Origin: JACVRW01 sp963821275
GTDB taxonomy: Bacteria > Actinomycetota > Thermoleophilia > Solirubrobacterales > Thermoleophilaceae
Reading direction: 5' to 3'
NCBI GenBank assembly: GCA_963821275.1
Contig: CAWGDF010000004.1
Coordinates: 372,001 to 436,000 of the forward strand
Length of the DNA: 64,000 nt
Shown one piece after another: positions 16,465 through 24,310 of this stretch. Each line of letters opens with the position of its first letter. Position 1 is the first letter of the stretch. Below the pieces are notes generated by a model. The model had not been told where the DNA came from. It was given only the letters and a program-made list of their open reading frames with translations, and did not search any database. Position numbers and translations under genes: made by a program.

Positions 16465-17091
16465 CTACGAGCGCGAGTAGGGCCGGTGGTGCGCGGCGCC
16501 GAGCGTGTCGAGCGTGTGGTCGAGCACGGCCCGCGCCGTGTCGGGCTCGATCGTGGTGGCGGGCGGCGGTGGCAGGGGCGCTGGCTCTTCGGCCACGGGC
16601 TCCGGGGCCACCGGCTCCGGGAGCGGAGGCTCCGGTGCAGGGGCCGCTTCGACCTCCGGCTCTGAGTCCAGGCGGTTCACCCGCTCCTCGGGCACCAGCC
16701 AGCTCCGGAACAGGCGCGCCCAGAAGCCGCGGCGGGGAGCCGGCGGCGGCGGCTCAGGTTCAGGTTCAGGTTCGGGTTCGGGCGGAGGCGGGGGCTGGGG
16801 CTCCGGCTCGGGCGCGACGGCCACGGGCTCCGGCACCGGCGGCTCTGGCACCGGCTCCAGCGCCAGAGCGGCCTCCAAGGTGACCTTCGTCCCCCACCCG
16901 GAAGGCTCGAGCGACACGGTGCCGCATGCGTGCTCGCCCTCCCAGGCGACCGTATGCTCCGGCTCCAGCTTGGTGATCTTGATCTCGCCGAAGGCCTCGA
17001 GGTGCTTCGCCAGCCGGTCCACCTCGCTCAGCTCGCTCCAGAGCTCCGGGGGCGACTTGACCAGGGTCCGCTGCGCGCTGAGAGAGGCCAT
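16465..17091 (-). CDS. SRPBCC-like domain protein with proline-rich tail
   Basis: A 208-residue protein of unknown function. Residues 1-75 (SAQRTLVKSPPELWSELSEV, then EGEHACGTVSLEPSGWGTKV) look like a START/SRPBCC ligand-binding domain, often annotated as polyketide cyclase-like. The rest is a low-complexity Pro-Glu linker interrupted by APRRGFWARLFRSW, an amphipathic basic patch that may bind the membrane, and a final short helix. I start at the ATG at 17091; the open frame extends to 17190 but that part overlaps the divergent gene's start. Confidence 0.6.
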   Translation of the reverse strand: MASLSAQRTLVKSPPELWSELSEVDRLAKHLEAFGEIKITKLEPEHTVAWEGEHACGTVSLEPSGWGTKVTLEAALALEPVPEPPVPEPVAVAPEPEPQPPPPPEPEPEPEPEPPPPAPRRGFWARLFRSWLVPEERVNRLDSEPEVEAAPAPEPPLPEPVAPEPVAEEPAPLPPPPATTIEPDTARAVLDHTLDTLGAAHHRPYSRS

Positions 17092-17168
17092 CGCCCCCCG
17101 GTTCGCGCGCGCCGCGTCGACTCCTTCCAGGGGGGCGAATTCGGGCGTCGTCCTGCTTTGACCCCCTG

Positions 17169-18059
17169 GTGAGGGCTCAGGGCAGGACAACGGACCAGAA
17201 GCTCGCTTGGATTGCGGGGCGGCAGCATGGGGTGGTCGCGAGGCGGGAGGTCTTGAGCGCCGGGATCTCGGCGAAGGAAATCGCCCATCGGTTGAGGATC
17301 GGAGCGCTCATCCGGGTGTTTCCGGGCGTTTACCGAGTGGGCCACACCGCGCCGACCGTCGAGGCACACTACGCGGCGGCGGTGAGGGCCTGCGGGGACG
17401 ACGCGTTGCTCAGCGGCCTGAGCGCGGCATGGCTCTGGCGCCTCGTGAAAGAGCGGGCGCCGCCGCCGGAGGTCACGGTGAGGACGGAGCGGAGGGTGCC
17501 CGGGATCCTGACGCGGAGACAGCGGCGCATGCACCCCAGGGACGCCACCCGCCTCCGCGGCATCCCGATCACAACGGTTCCGGCCACCCTCGTGGCCCTC
17601 GCTTCCCGCATGGCGTTCGACGATCTCGCGCGAGCGGCCCACGAAGCGGCGGTGCGCCACCGGACGTGCCCCGAGCACATCGAGGCCGCCCTCGCCAGGA
17701 AGCCGAACGCTCCCGGCGCGGCAAACCTGCACGCGGTGATCAGGGGTGACGCGACCGTGCTGCTGGGAGGACTGGAGCGTGGGTTCCGCGCTCTACTCCG
17801 ACGGGGCAGGCTGCCGCTGCCTGAGACCAACAGAAAGGCCGGCTCCCACTACGTCGACTGCCGCTGGCCCGGGCACAGGCTCATCGTCGAGCTCGACTCC
17901 TACCGCTACCACCACACCCGCCACGCGTGGGAACAGGACCGTCACCGCGACCGCGAAGCCCGCGCTCGGGGCGACCTGATCCGCCGCTACACGTGGCGCG
18001 ACGTCTTCGAGGAGTCCGACCAGATGCTCGCCGAGCTCCGCGAGCTGCTGACCGGGTAG
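17169..18059 (+). CDS. AbiEi-type winged-helix / DUF559 endonuclease-like protein
   Basis: A 296-residue protein. The N-terminal 55 residues (IAGRQHGVVARREVLSAGIS, then FPGVYRVG) match the AbiEi antitoxin winged helix. The C-terminal 80 residues match DUF559, a Vsr/very-short-patch-repair-like nuclease fold: VDCRWPGHRLIVELDSYRYH, then EQDRHRDREARARGD and RRYTWRDV. AbiEi proteins normally repress an AbiEii toxin, but no toxin partner is present. The solitary AbiEi-DUF559 fusion is common in actinobacteria and its role is not established. It converges with the mutase gene, with one base between the stop codons. Confidence 0.75.
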   Translation: MRAQGRTTDQKLAWIAGRQHGVVARREVLSAGISAKEIAHRLRIGALIRVFPGVYRVGHTAPTVEAHYAAAVRACGDDALLSGLSAAWLWRLVKERAPPPEVTVRTERRVPGILTRRQRRMHPRDATRLRGIPITTVPATLVALASRMAFDDLARAAHEAAVRHRTCPEHIEAALARKPNAPGAANLHAVIRGDATVLLGGLERGFRALLRRGRLPLPETNRKAGSHYVDCRWPGHRLIVELDSYRYHHTRHAWEQDRHRDREARARGDLIRRYTWRDVFEESDQMLAELRELLTG

Positions 18060-18060
18060 C

Positions 18061-19680
18061 TCAGGCCTCCGAGTACTCGCCGAACTCCTCGCGCATCACG
18101 CCGCAGACCTCGCCGATGCTGGCGCGGTCCTTGAGCGCTGCTCGCATCGGTTCGAGCAGGTTTGCCGAGCCGCTGCACGCCTCGCGGAGCTCCGAGAGAC
18201 GGGCCTCGACGGCGGAGGTGTCGCGGTCCTCCTTGAACTTCTTGAGCCGCTCCACCTGCAGGCGCTCCGACTCCGGGTCCACCCGCAGGATCTCGACCTC
18301 GTCGATCTGGTCGGTCACGTATTCGTTCACGCCGACCACGACGTCCTGCTTCTGCTTGTAGCGCTCCTCGTAACCCCAGGCCGACTCCTCCACTTCGGCG
18401 CGGATGAAGGGGATGCATTCCACGGAGCCGCCCATCTCGTCGACCCGGTCGATCAGGGCCTGCGCTCCCGCCTCGATCTCGTCGGTGAGCGCCTCCACGA
18501 AGTAGGAGCCGGCGAACGGGTCGGCGGTGTCGGCGGCGCCGGACTCGTGGGCGAGGATCTGCTGGGTCCGAAGCGCGATGCGGGCGGCGCGCTCGCTGGG
18601 CAGCGCGAGCGCCTCGTCGAAGCCGTTGGTGTGCAGCGACTGGGTGCCGCCGCAGACCGCCGCGAACCCCTGCAGCGCCACCCGCACGATGTTGTTCTCG
18701 GGCTGCTGGGCGGCCAGGGTCACGCCGCCGGTCTGGGTGTGGAAGCGGATCTTCATCGAGCGCTCGTCCTTCGCCCCGAAGCGCTCGCGCATGATGCGCG
18801 CCCACATCCGCCGGACCGCGCGGAACTTCGCCACCTCCTGGAACACGTTGTTGTGGCCGTTGAAGAAGAAGGCCAGCCGGGGCCCGAACTGGTCGACCTC
18901 CAGGCCCGCGTCGATCGCCGCTTGCACGTAGGCGATGGCGTTGGTGAGGGTGAAGCCCACCTCCTGCACCGCGGAGCAGCCCTTCTCGCGCATGTGGTAG
19001 CCGGAGATCGAGATCGTGTTCCACCTCGGGATGCGCTCGCGGCAGTAGGCGAACAGGTCGGTGGTCAGCCGCATGGCCGGCCCGGGCGGGTAGATGAAGT
19101 TGCCGCGGGCGATGTACTCCTTGAGGATGTCGTTCTGGGTCGTGCCCCGCAGCTCTTCGGCGGACACGTCCTGCTCCTCGCCCACCAGCTCGTAGAGCAG
19201 GAGCAGCACCGCGGCGGGCGCGTTGATCGTCATCGAGGTGGACACCTCGGCCAGCGGGATGCCGTCGAACACGCGCCGCATGTCGTCGATCGTGTCGATC
19301 GAGACACCGGTCCGCCCGACCTCGCCCGCGCACAGCGGATCGTCGGAGTCACGGCCGAGCTGGGTGGGAAGGTCGAAGGCCATGGACAGCCCGGTCGAGC
19401 CGTTCTCGATCAGGTAGTGGAAGCGCTCGTTGGTCTCCTTCGCGCTGGCGTAGCCCGCGTACTGGCGCATCGTCCACTTGCGCCCGCGGTACATGTCCGG
19501 ATGGATTCCGCGCGTGAAGGGGTACTCGCCTGCACGGCCGAGCCGCTCCTCGAGGTCGGGAGTCACGTCGTCCGCCTCGTACTCGTGCTTGACCTCGATG
19601 CCGGAGTCGGTGAAGCGGCGGGGATCGTCGGGGCCGACGATCGGGGCGATGCTGGGCTGGTGCTCGGGCGTGGTCGCCAC
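18061..19680 (-). CDS. Methylmalonyl-CoA mutase-type acyl-CoA mutase, large (substrate-binding) subunit
   Basis: A 539-residue B12-dependent acyl-CoA mutase large subunit comprising the TIM barrel only; the B12-binding domain must be a separate small subunit not in the window. Clear family motifs are RKWTMRQYAGYASA, LSMAFDLPTQLG, TQNDILKEYI and SISGYHMREKG. Arg192 in EYIARGNF matches the arginine that binds the carboxylate in methylmalonyl-CoA mutase, where isobutyryl-CoA mutase has glutamine. The other selectivity position (Tyr in methylmalonyl-CoA mutase) appears to be His60, so the substrate is not certain. I start it at the GTG at 19680 because TATCCT ends nine bases before it and homology begins soon after. 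Confidence 0.85.
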   Translation of the reverse strand: MATTPEHQPSIAPIVGPDDPRRFTDSGIEVKHEYEADDVTPDLEERLGRAGEYPFTRGIHPDMYRGRKWTMRQYAGYASAKETNERFHYLIENGSTGLSMAFDLPTQLGRDSDDPLCAGEVGRTGVSIDTIDDMRRVFDGIPLAEVSTSMTINAPAAVLLLLYELVGEEQDVSAEELRGTTQNDILKEYIARGNFIYPPGPAMRLTTDLFAYCRERIPRWNTISISGYHMREKGCSAVQEVGFTLTNAIAYVQAAIDAGLEVDQFGPRLAFFFNGHNNVFQEVAKFRAVRRMWARIMRERFGAKDERSMKIRFHTQTGGVTLAAQQPENNIVRVALQGFAAVCGGTQSLHTNGFDEALALPSERAARIALRTQQILAHESGAADTADPFAGSYFVEALTDEIEAGAQALIDRVDEMGGSVECIPFIRAEVEESAWGYEERYKQKQDVVVGVNEYVTDQIDEVEILRVDPESERLQVERLKKFKEDRDTSAVEARLSELREACSGSANLLEPMRAALKDRASIGEVCGVMREEFGEYSEA

Positions 19681-19689
19681 GGAGGGTGA

Positions 19690-19695
19690 AGGATA
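19690..19695 (-). promoter_or_regulatory. -10-like hexamer TATCCT for the mutase gene
   Basis: TATCCT on the minus strand ends nine bases before the GTG at 19680. It supports that start out of a much longer open frame. Confidence 0.4.
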
Positions 19696-19706
19696 CGGCG
19701 GCGGCG

Positions 19707-19712
19707 TACCAT
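19707..19712 (+). promoter_or_regulatory. -10-like hexamer TACCAT for the moaDE-selA-selB operon
   Basis: TACCAT ends eight bases before the ATG at 19721, with no ribosome site. The divergent mutase hexamer lies only 12 bases away. Confidence 0.4.
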
Positions 19713-19720
19713 CACGACCG

Positions 19721-20365
19721 ATGGAGGTCACGGTCCGTCTGTTCGCGATGCTGCGAGAGCGCGCCGGGCGCCCGGCGGTCACGCTCGAGCTGCCGGAGGG
19801 CGCGCGGGTGGCCGACGCACTGGCCGAGCTCGACGGGCTGGCCGACGGTCTGCCGCTGGTCATGGCCGTCAATCGCGAGTACGCCGACGAGGGGCGCGTG
19901 CTCGACGCCGGTGACGAGCTGGCCCTGATCCCGCCGGTGAGCGGCGGGGCGACCCGGGCCGCGCCGTGGGTGCGGGTGAGCGAGGAGCCGCTGGCGCTCG
20001 ATCCGCTGGCCGAGCGGGTTCGCGACCCGCGGGCCGGCGCCGTGGTGACCTTCTCGGGCGTGACGCGTGAGGTGGAGCGGCTCGAGTACGAGGCGTACGC
20101 CGAGATGGCCGAGGAGCGAATGGCGGCCATCGCCGTCGACGCGGCCGACCGGCACGGGCTGTGCGCGGCGGCGGTCGAGCACCGCGTCGGCGCCGTGCCG
20201 CTCTCCGAGCCCAGCGTCATCGTGGCCGTCTCGGCCCCCCACCGGGGCGAGGCGTTCGCGGGAGCCCGGGAGATCATCGACCGGGTGAAGGCCGAGGCGC
20301 CGATCTGGAAGAAGGAGGTCGAGGGTGGCGACGGGCGCTGGGTCGAGGGAACCCGCCCCGCCTGA
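19721..20365 (+). CDS. moaX: MoaD-MoaE fusion, molybdopterin synthase (MoaX-like)
   Basis: A 214-residue fusion of both molybdopterin synthase subunits. Residues 1-76 are MoaD with a ubiquitin-like fold ending in LALIPPVSGG, where Gly75-Gly76 is the tail that must become a thiocarboxylate. Residues about 85-214 are MoaE, with FSGVTRE, HRVGAVPLSE, APHRGEAF and the catalytic APIWKKE. Because the diglycine is internal, followed directly by ATRAAPW, the protein must be cleaved after Gly76 to work, as is known for MoaX of Mycobacterium tuberculosis. It leads a unit with selA and selB, whose first gene overlaps it by 41 bases. Confidence 0.92.
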   Translation: MEVTVRLFAMLRERAGRPAVTLELPEGARVADALAELDGLADGLPLVMAVNREYADEGRVLDAGDELALIPPVSGGATRAAPWVRVSEEPLALDPLAERVRDPRAGAVVTFSGVTREVERLEYEAYAEMAEERMAAIAVDAADRHGLCAAAVEHRVGAVPLSEPSVIVAVSAPHRGEAFAGAREIIDRVKAEAPIWKKEVEGGDGRWVEGTRPA

Positions 20366-21674
20366 GTCGCTTCGCGCACTGCCCTCGGTCGAGCAGCTCT
20401 CGGCGCGGCTCGAGGATGTGCCGAAGGCGATGGCGGTCCGGGTCGCGCGCGCGGCGATCGCCGAGGCGCGGGAGGCCCTGAAGGCCGGACGGGAGCCCGG
20501 CGATCCCCAGCGGCGCGCGCGCGAGCTGGCGGACGCCGCGGTGCGGCCGTCGCTGCGCCGGGTGTTGAACGCCACCGGCGTGATCGTGCACACCAACCTC
20601 GGCCGGGCGCCGCTGCCCGAGCAGGCTCTGCGGGCACTCGAAGACGCGGCTACCGGCTACTCCAACCTGGAGTACGAGCTGCAGGCGGGGGCACGCGGCA
20701 CGCGGCAGGCGCATATCGACGAGCTGGTGGCCGAGCTGACCGGCGCCGAGGCAGCGCTGGTGGTGAACAACTGCGCGGCGGCCGTACTGCTCGCGGCGGC
20801 CGCGCTGGCCGAGGGGCGCGAGCTCGTGGTCTCCCGCGGGCAGCTGGTGGAGATCGGGGACTCGTTTCGCATCCCCGACGTGGTGGCCCGCTCGGGAGCA
20901 CGCCTGCGCGAGGTGGGCACCACCAACCGCACGCGCCGGACCGACTACGAGGCGGCCATCGGCCCGGACACGGGCGCCGTGCTCCGCGTGCACCAGTCGA
21001 ACTTCCGAACGGTCGGCTTCGTCGAGCAGCCCTCGATCGAGGAGCTCTGCGGCTTGGGTGTCCCGGTGATCGACGACGTGGGCTCCGGCGCACTGGCGGA
21101 GGGAGTGCCGGAGCTCGCCGGCGAGCCGCCGGTGCGGCGGTCGGTGGCGGCGGGAGCGGCGCTCGTCTGCTTCTCCGGCGACAAGCTCCTCGGCGGCCCG
21201 CAGGCAGGGCTGATCGCGGGCCGGGCCGATGCGATCGAACGCTGCCGCTCGCACCCGCTCGCCCGCGCGCTGCGGATCGACAAGCTGTCGCTCGCGGCCC
21301 TGGAGGCGGTGCTGCGTCTGTACCGCGACGGCGCCGAGGATCGTCTTCCGGTGCTGCGGATGCTCACCGCGACCGGGGCCGAGCTGGACGGGCGGGCGAA
21401 CCGGATGCGGGAGCAGATCGGCCCCGCCGCGCGGGTGATCCAGGCGAGCGCCCGGGTGGGCGGCGGCGCCCTGCCGCTGCTCGAGCTCTCCGGACCGGTG
21501 TGCGCGGTGGACCCGGGCGGCCTCGGCGCCGACGCGCTGACGGCGCGGCTGCGCGCCGGCGACCCGCCGGTGGTCGGACGCACCCGCGACGGCTGGCTGC
21601 TGCTGGACCCGCGCACCCTCAGCGACGCCGAGGCGGACGAGGCCGCCTGCGCGGTGGCCGCAGCGCTGCGGTGA
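20325..21674 (+). CDS. selA: L-seryl-tRNA(Sec) selenium transferase
   Basis: A 449-residue PLP enzyme that converts Ser-tRNA(Sec) to Sec-tRNA(Sec) using selenophosphate. NATGVIVHTNLGRAPL at residues 82-97, GYSNLEYEL and the PLP lysine segment FSGDKLLGGPQAG (Lys287) are all intact. The GTG start at 20325 has GGAGG six to seven bases upstream, and the gene begins inside moaX. It ends with a GTGA overlap with selB. The tRNA(Sec) gene, selD and a selenoprotein are not in the window. Their presence elsewhere in the genome is expected. Confidence 0.93.
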   Translation: MATGAGSREPAPPESLRALPSVEQLSARLEDVPKAMAVRVARAAIAEAREALKAGREPGDPQRRARELADAAVRPSLRRVLNATGVIVHTNLGRAPLPEQALRALEDAATGYSNLEYELQAGARGTRQAHIDELVAELTGAEAALVVNNCAAAVLLAAAALAEGRELVVSRGQLVEIGDSFRIPDVVARSGARLREVGTTNRTRRTDYEAAIGPDTGAVLRVHQSNFRTVGFVEQPSIEELCGLGVPVIDDVGSGALAEGVPELAGEPPVRRSVAAGAALVCFSGDKLLGGPQAGLIAGRADAIERCRSHPLARALRIDKLSLAALEAVLRLYRDGAEDRLPVLRMLTATGAELDGRANRMREQIGPAARVIQASARVGGGALPLLELSGPVCAVDPGGLGADALTARLRAGDPPVVGRTRDGWLLLDPRTLSDAEADEAACAVAAALR

Positions 21675-23191
21675 GTCACGCTCCGCTCACCCTCGGCACG
21701 GCGGGTCACATCGATCACGGCAAGTCGGCGCTCATCCGGGCCCTGACCGGCACGGACACCGATCGGCTGCCGGAGGAGCGCGAGCGCGGGATCTCGATCG
21801 AGCTCGGCTACGCCCGGCTCGAGCTGCCGGGCGGCCGGCGGCTGTCGGTGGTCGACGTCCCCGGCCACGAGCGCTTCGTGCGCACGATGGTCGCCGGCGC
21901 GACCGGCATAGACCTCTTCCTGCTGTGCGTGGCCGCCGACGACGGCGTGATGCCCCAGACGCGCGAGCACCTGGCCGTGCTGCGCCATCTTGGCGTGACC
22001 CGCGGCGTCGCCGCGGTCACGAAGAGCGACCTGACCGATCCCGAGCTGGCCGTCGCCGAGGTCGAGGAGCTCGCGCCGGACATGCCGATCGTCACCGTCT
22101 CGGCCCGTGCGGGGACCGGTCTCGATCGGCTGCTGGCCGCTCTGGACCGGGTGGCGTCCCAGCTTCCGGGGCGCGCCCCGGTCGCCGGCGACGGCGCCCC
22201 GCCGCGCCTGCACGTGGACCGCTCCTTCAGCCTGCGGGGCATCGGCACGGTCGTGACCGGCACGCTCTGGTCGGGCGCGCTGGCCGCTGGCGACCGCGTT
22301 GAGCTGCTGCCGGCGAGCCGGGCCGCGCGGGTGCGGTCGGTCGAGGTCCACGACGAGCGTGTGGAGCGGGCCGAGGCCGGCCAGCGCGTGGCGCTCAACC
22401 TGGCGGGGGTCGCCCGCGACGAGGTCGCCCGCGGCGACGTGATCACGGCGCCCGGCGGCGGCCTGGCGGCCACGTACCGGGTGGACGGGGCCGTCGAGCT
22501 CGAGCTGTCCGCCCGGCCGCTGCGCCGCGGCACGCGGGTGCACGTGCACCACGGCACGCGAGAGGCGCCCGCGCGCGTGGCGCCGCTCGACGGCGACGAG
22601 GTGACGCCGGGGACGAAAGCGCTGGTGCAGCTGCGGCTGGAGGCCCCGCTCATGCCGGCCACGGGGGACCGCTTCGTTCTGCGCCAGCTCGCTCCGCCGG
22701 ACACGATCGGCGGCGGGGAGGTGCTCGACCCGCAGCCGCGCAGGCACGGCCGGCGGCCGCGACCGGTCCCGGCGTCGCGCGCTCCGGCGCCCGCCGAGCG
22801 ACCGGTCCCCGCACTCGACGCCGCCGCACTTGGCCTCGCCGACCAGCTTCGTGAGGCCGGCGCGAGCCCGCCGGCGGACGGCGACCTGGCGGCGGCGGCG
22901 GGGCTCGAGCCGCGCGAGGCCGCCCGGGCGCTGCGGGCCCTCGAGGAGACCGGGAGGGCCGTCCGCGTGGGCCGCAACCTGCATTTCGATCCGGACGTCC
23001 TGGAGGATCTGACCGCCCAAGTGACTGCTGTCTGCGAGCGCGACGGGTCGGCCACGATCGCGGGCGTGCGCGACGAGCTGGGTACCTCGCGCCGCTACGC
23101 CCAGGCGCTGCTCGAATACCTCGATCGCGAGCGGGTGACGATCCGCAGGGGCGACGCCCATGTGCTGCGAGGGCGGGTCAGCCGCTCATGA
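21671..23191 (+). CDS. selB: Selenocysteine-specific elongation factor
   Basis: A 506-residue translational GTPase that delivers Sec-tRNA to UGA codons with a SECIS hairpin. G1 is GTAGHIDHGKSAL, the effector/G2 region is PEERERGISIELGYA, G3 DVPGHERF and G4 TKSD. Domains II and III follow (FSLRGIGTVVTGTLWSG, FVLRQLAPPDTIGGGEVLDP). The C-terminal SECIS-binding part is shorter than in Escherichia coli SelB (about 614 residues): after a Pro-Arg-rich linker only about 150 residues remain, ending with the typical winged helix TIAGVRDELGTSRRYAQALL. The gene overlaps selA by four bases and the convergent tetR gene by 14. Confidence 0.92.
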   Translation: MSHAPLTLGTAGHIDHGKSALIRALTGTDTDRLPEERERGISIELGYARLELPGGRRLSVVDVPGHERFVRTMVAGATGIDLFLLCVAADDGVMPQTREHLAVLRHLGVTRGVAAVTKSDLTDPELAVAEVEELAPDMPIVTVSARAGTGLDRLLAALDRVASQLPGRAPVAGDGAPPRLHVDRSFSLRGIGTVVTGTLWSGALAAGDRVELLPASRAARVRSVEVHDERVERAEAGQRVALNLAGVARDEVARGDVITAPGGGLAATYRVDGAVELELSARPLRRGTRVHVHHGTREAPARVAPLDGDEVTPGTKALVQLRLEAPLMPATGDRFVLRQLAPPDTIGGGEVLDPQPRRHGRRPRPVPASRAPAPAERPVPALDAAALGLADQLREAGASPPADGDLAAAAGLEPREAARALRALEETGRAVRVGRNLHFDPDVLEDLTAQVTAVCERDGSATIAGVRDELGTSRRYAQALLEYLDRERVTIRRGDAHVLRGRVSRS

Positions 23192-23780
23192 GCTCGCCGG
23201 CGCCGGACGCCGCCAGCGCGCCGGCCAGGGAGCCCATTAGGAGGTCGCGCAACTCGGCGCGTGGCAGGTCCTCATGCTCGAGCCAGTCGATGATCGCCCC
23301 GTCCACGAACCAGAGCCAGGCGCGGACCGCGGCCCTGGGCCGCGGGGGAGGATCCGCGCCGAGCCCGAGCCCGGCGAGGATGCGGGCCGAGGTCCGGTCC
23401 CGCACGTCCGCGATCAACGCGCCGACCTCGGGCACGCTTCCCGCGCTCTCCATCAGCTTGCGGTAGGCGAGCCGGTTCTCCTCGACCCAGGCCAGGAAGG
23501 CGTCCAGGCTGCCGGCGAGCGCCTCGGCCGGAGGCAGGGCCGGGTCGGGCTCGGTGCGGCGTGCGACCTCGCTCGCGGCCTCCGCCAGCGTGGCCACGAA
23601 GAGGTCGTTCTTGCTGGGGAAGTAGTGGTACAGCAGCGCCTTGGAAATGCCGGCCTCACGCGCGATCCCGGCCATCGACAGCTCGCCGTAGGAGTGACGG
23701 GCGAACAGCTCCGCGGCGAGCTCGAGCAGCTGCCGGCGACGCTCGTCCACCTGGAGACGGGTGTAGGCGGGCTCGGCCAC
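23178..23780 (-). CDS. TetR-family transcriptional regulator
   Basis: A 200-residue regulator. The N-terminal helix-turn-helix is clear: LFARHSYGELSMAGIAREAG, then ISKALLYHYFPSKNDLF. The C-terminal ligand domain (residues 80-195) is variable, so the inducer is unknown. I start at the GTG at 23780 because TAGCGT ends ten bases upstream; the frame is open for another 17 codons. The target is unclear. The adjacent gene remnant at 23950 suggests that its original neighbour may have been lost. Confidence 0.85.
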   Translation of the reverse strand: MAEPAYTRLQVDERRRQLLELAAELFARHSYGELSMAGIAREAGISKALLYHYFPSKNDLFVATLAEAASEVARRTEPDPALPPAEALAGSLDAFLAWVEENRLAYRKLMESAGSVPEVGALIADVRDRTSARILAGLGLGADPPPRPRAAVRAWLWFVDGAIIDWLEHEDLPRAELRDLLMGSLAGALAASGAGELMSG

Positions 23781-23790
23781 GACCCGGCAA

Positions 23791-23796
23791 ACGCTA
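23791..23796 (-). promoter_or_regulatory. -10-like hexamer TAGCGT for the tetR gene
   Basis: TAGCGT on the minus strand ends ten bases before the GTG at 23780. Confidence 0.4.
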
Positions 23797-23949
23797 CCCC
23801 GGGGGCCAGGATCGCCCCGCCGGTCGCCCACCGGCTCGCCCGCCTTCTGCGCCGCTCGACCGGCTACTCCCTCCGGCTCGGAGCCGAGGCGTTATCGCCG
23901 CCGGGGCGCCCGCATGACCGTCGCCCTGCCGGGCGAACACCGCCTATGA

Positions 23950-24297
23950 GTCCCGCACTTCCGATCGGTCGCAGAGGTCAAGCGCTACATCGACCTGGTC
24001 GCCGAGTATGTGGAAGTCCGCGACGCCTACGAATGGGAGCCGACGTCCCTCGTCGATGGAGTCGGCGAGAAGGACATCGTGGGTGTGGAGTCGGCGCTCT
24101 GGAGCGAGACCCTGGAGGACATCGAGGACATCGAGTTCATGGCCTTCCCCCGCCTGCCCGGGATCGCGGAGATCGGCTGGTCGCCGCGCCGGGGCCGCGG
24201 CTGGAGGGAGTACCGGCGCCGGCTCGCCGCCCAGGGCCCGCGCTGGGAGGCGCAGGGCGTCAAGTTCTACCGCTCGCCGCAGGTGCCCTGGCCGTAG
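23950..24297 (+). pseudogene. Glycoside hydrolase family 20 (beta-N-acetylhexosaminidase) remnant with internal deletion
   Basis: The plus-strand frame reads FRSVAEVKRYIDLVAEY, which matches the first part of the GH20 barrel. It then jumps within a few residues to RDAYEWEPTSLVDGV and VESALWSETLEDIEDIEFM, AFPRLPGIAEIGWSP and KFYRSPQVPWP, which are the C-terminal end of the same enzyme. Roughly the whole middle of the catalytic domain is missing, while the frame across the junction near 24006 is kept. There is a TGA just upstream (23947) and no credible start. An 95-codon frame from GTG 24010 is still open, but it lacks the catalytic Asp-Glu pair, so a working enzyme is excluded. Confidence 0.72.
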
Positions 24298-24310
24298 GCC
24301 GGCGGGCTCC

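Noticed and set aside
16740..16880. Possible tandem DNA repeat of GGTTCAGG/GGCTCCGG units
   Set aside because: It encodes a Pro-Glu linker within a gene, so the repetition reflects low-complexity protein rather than a separate repeat element.
20945..23161. A 738-codon minus-strand frame opposite selA and selB
   Set aside because: It is a GC-skew shadow of two well-conserved plus-strand genes.
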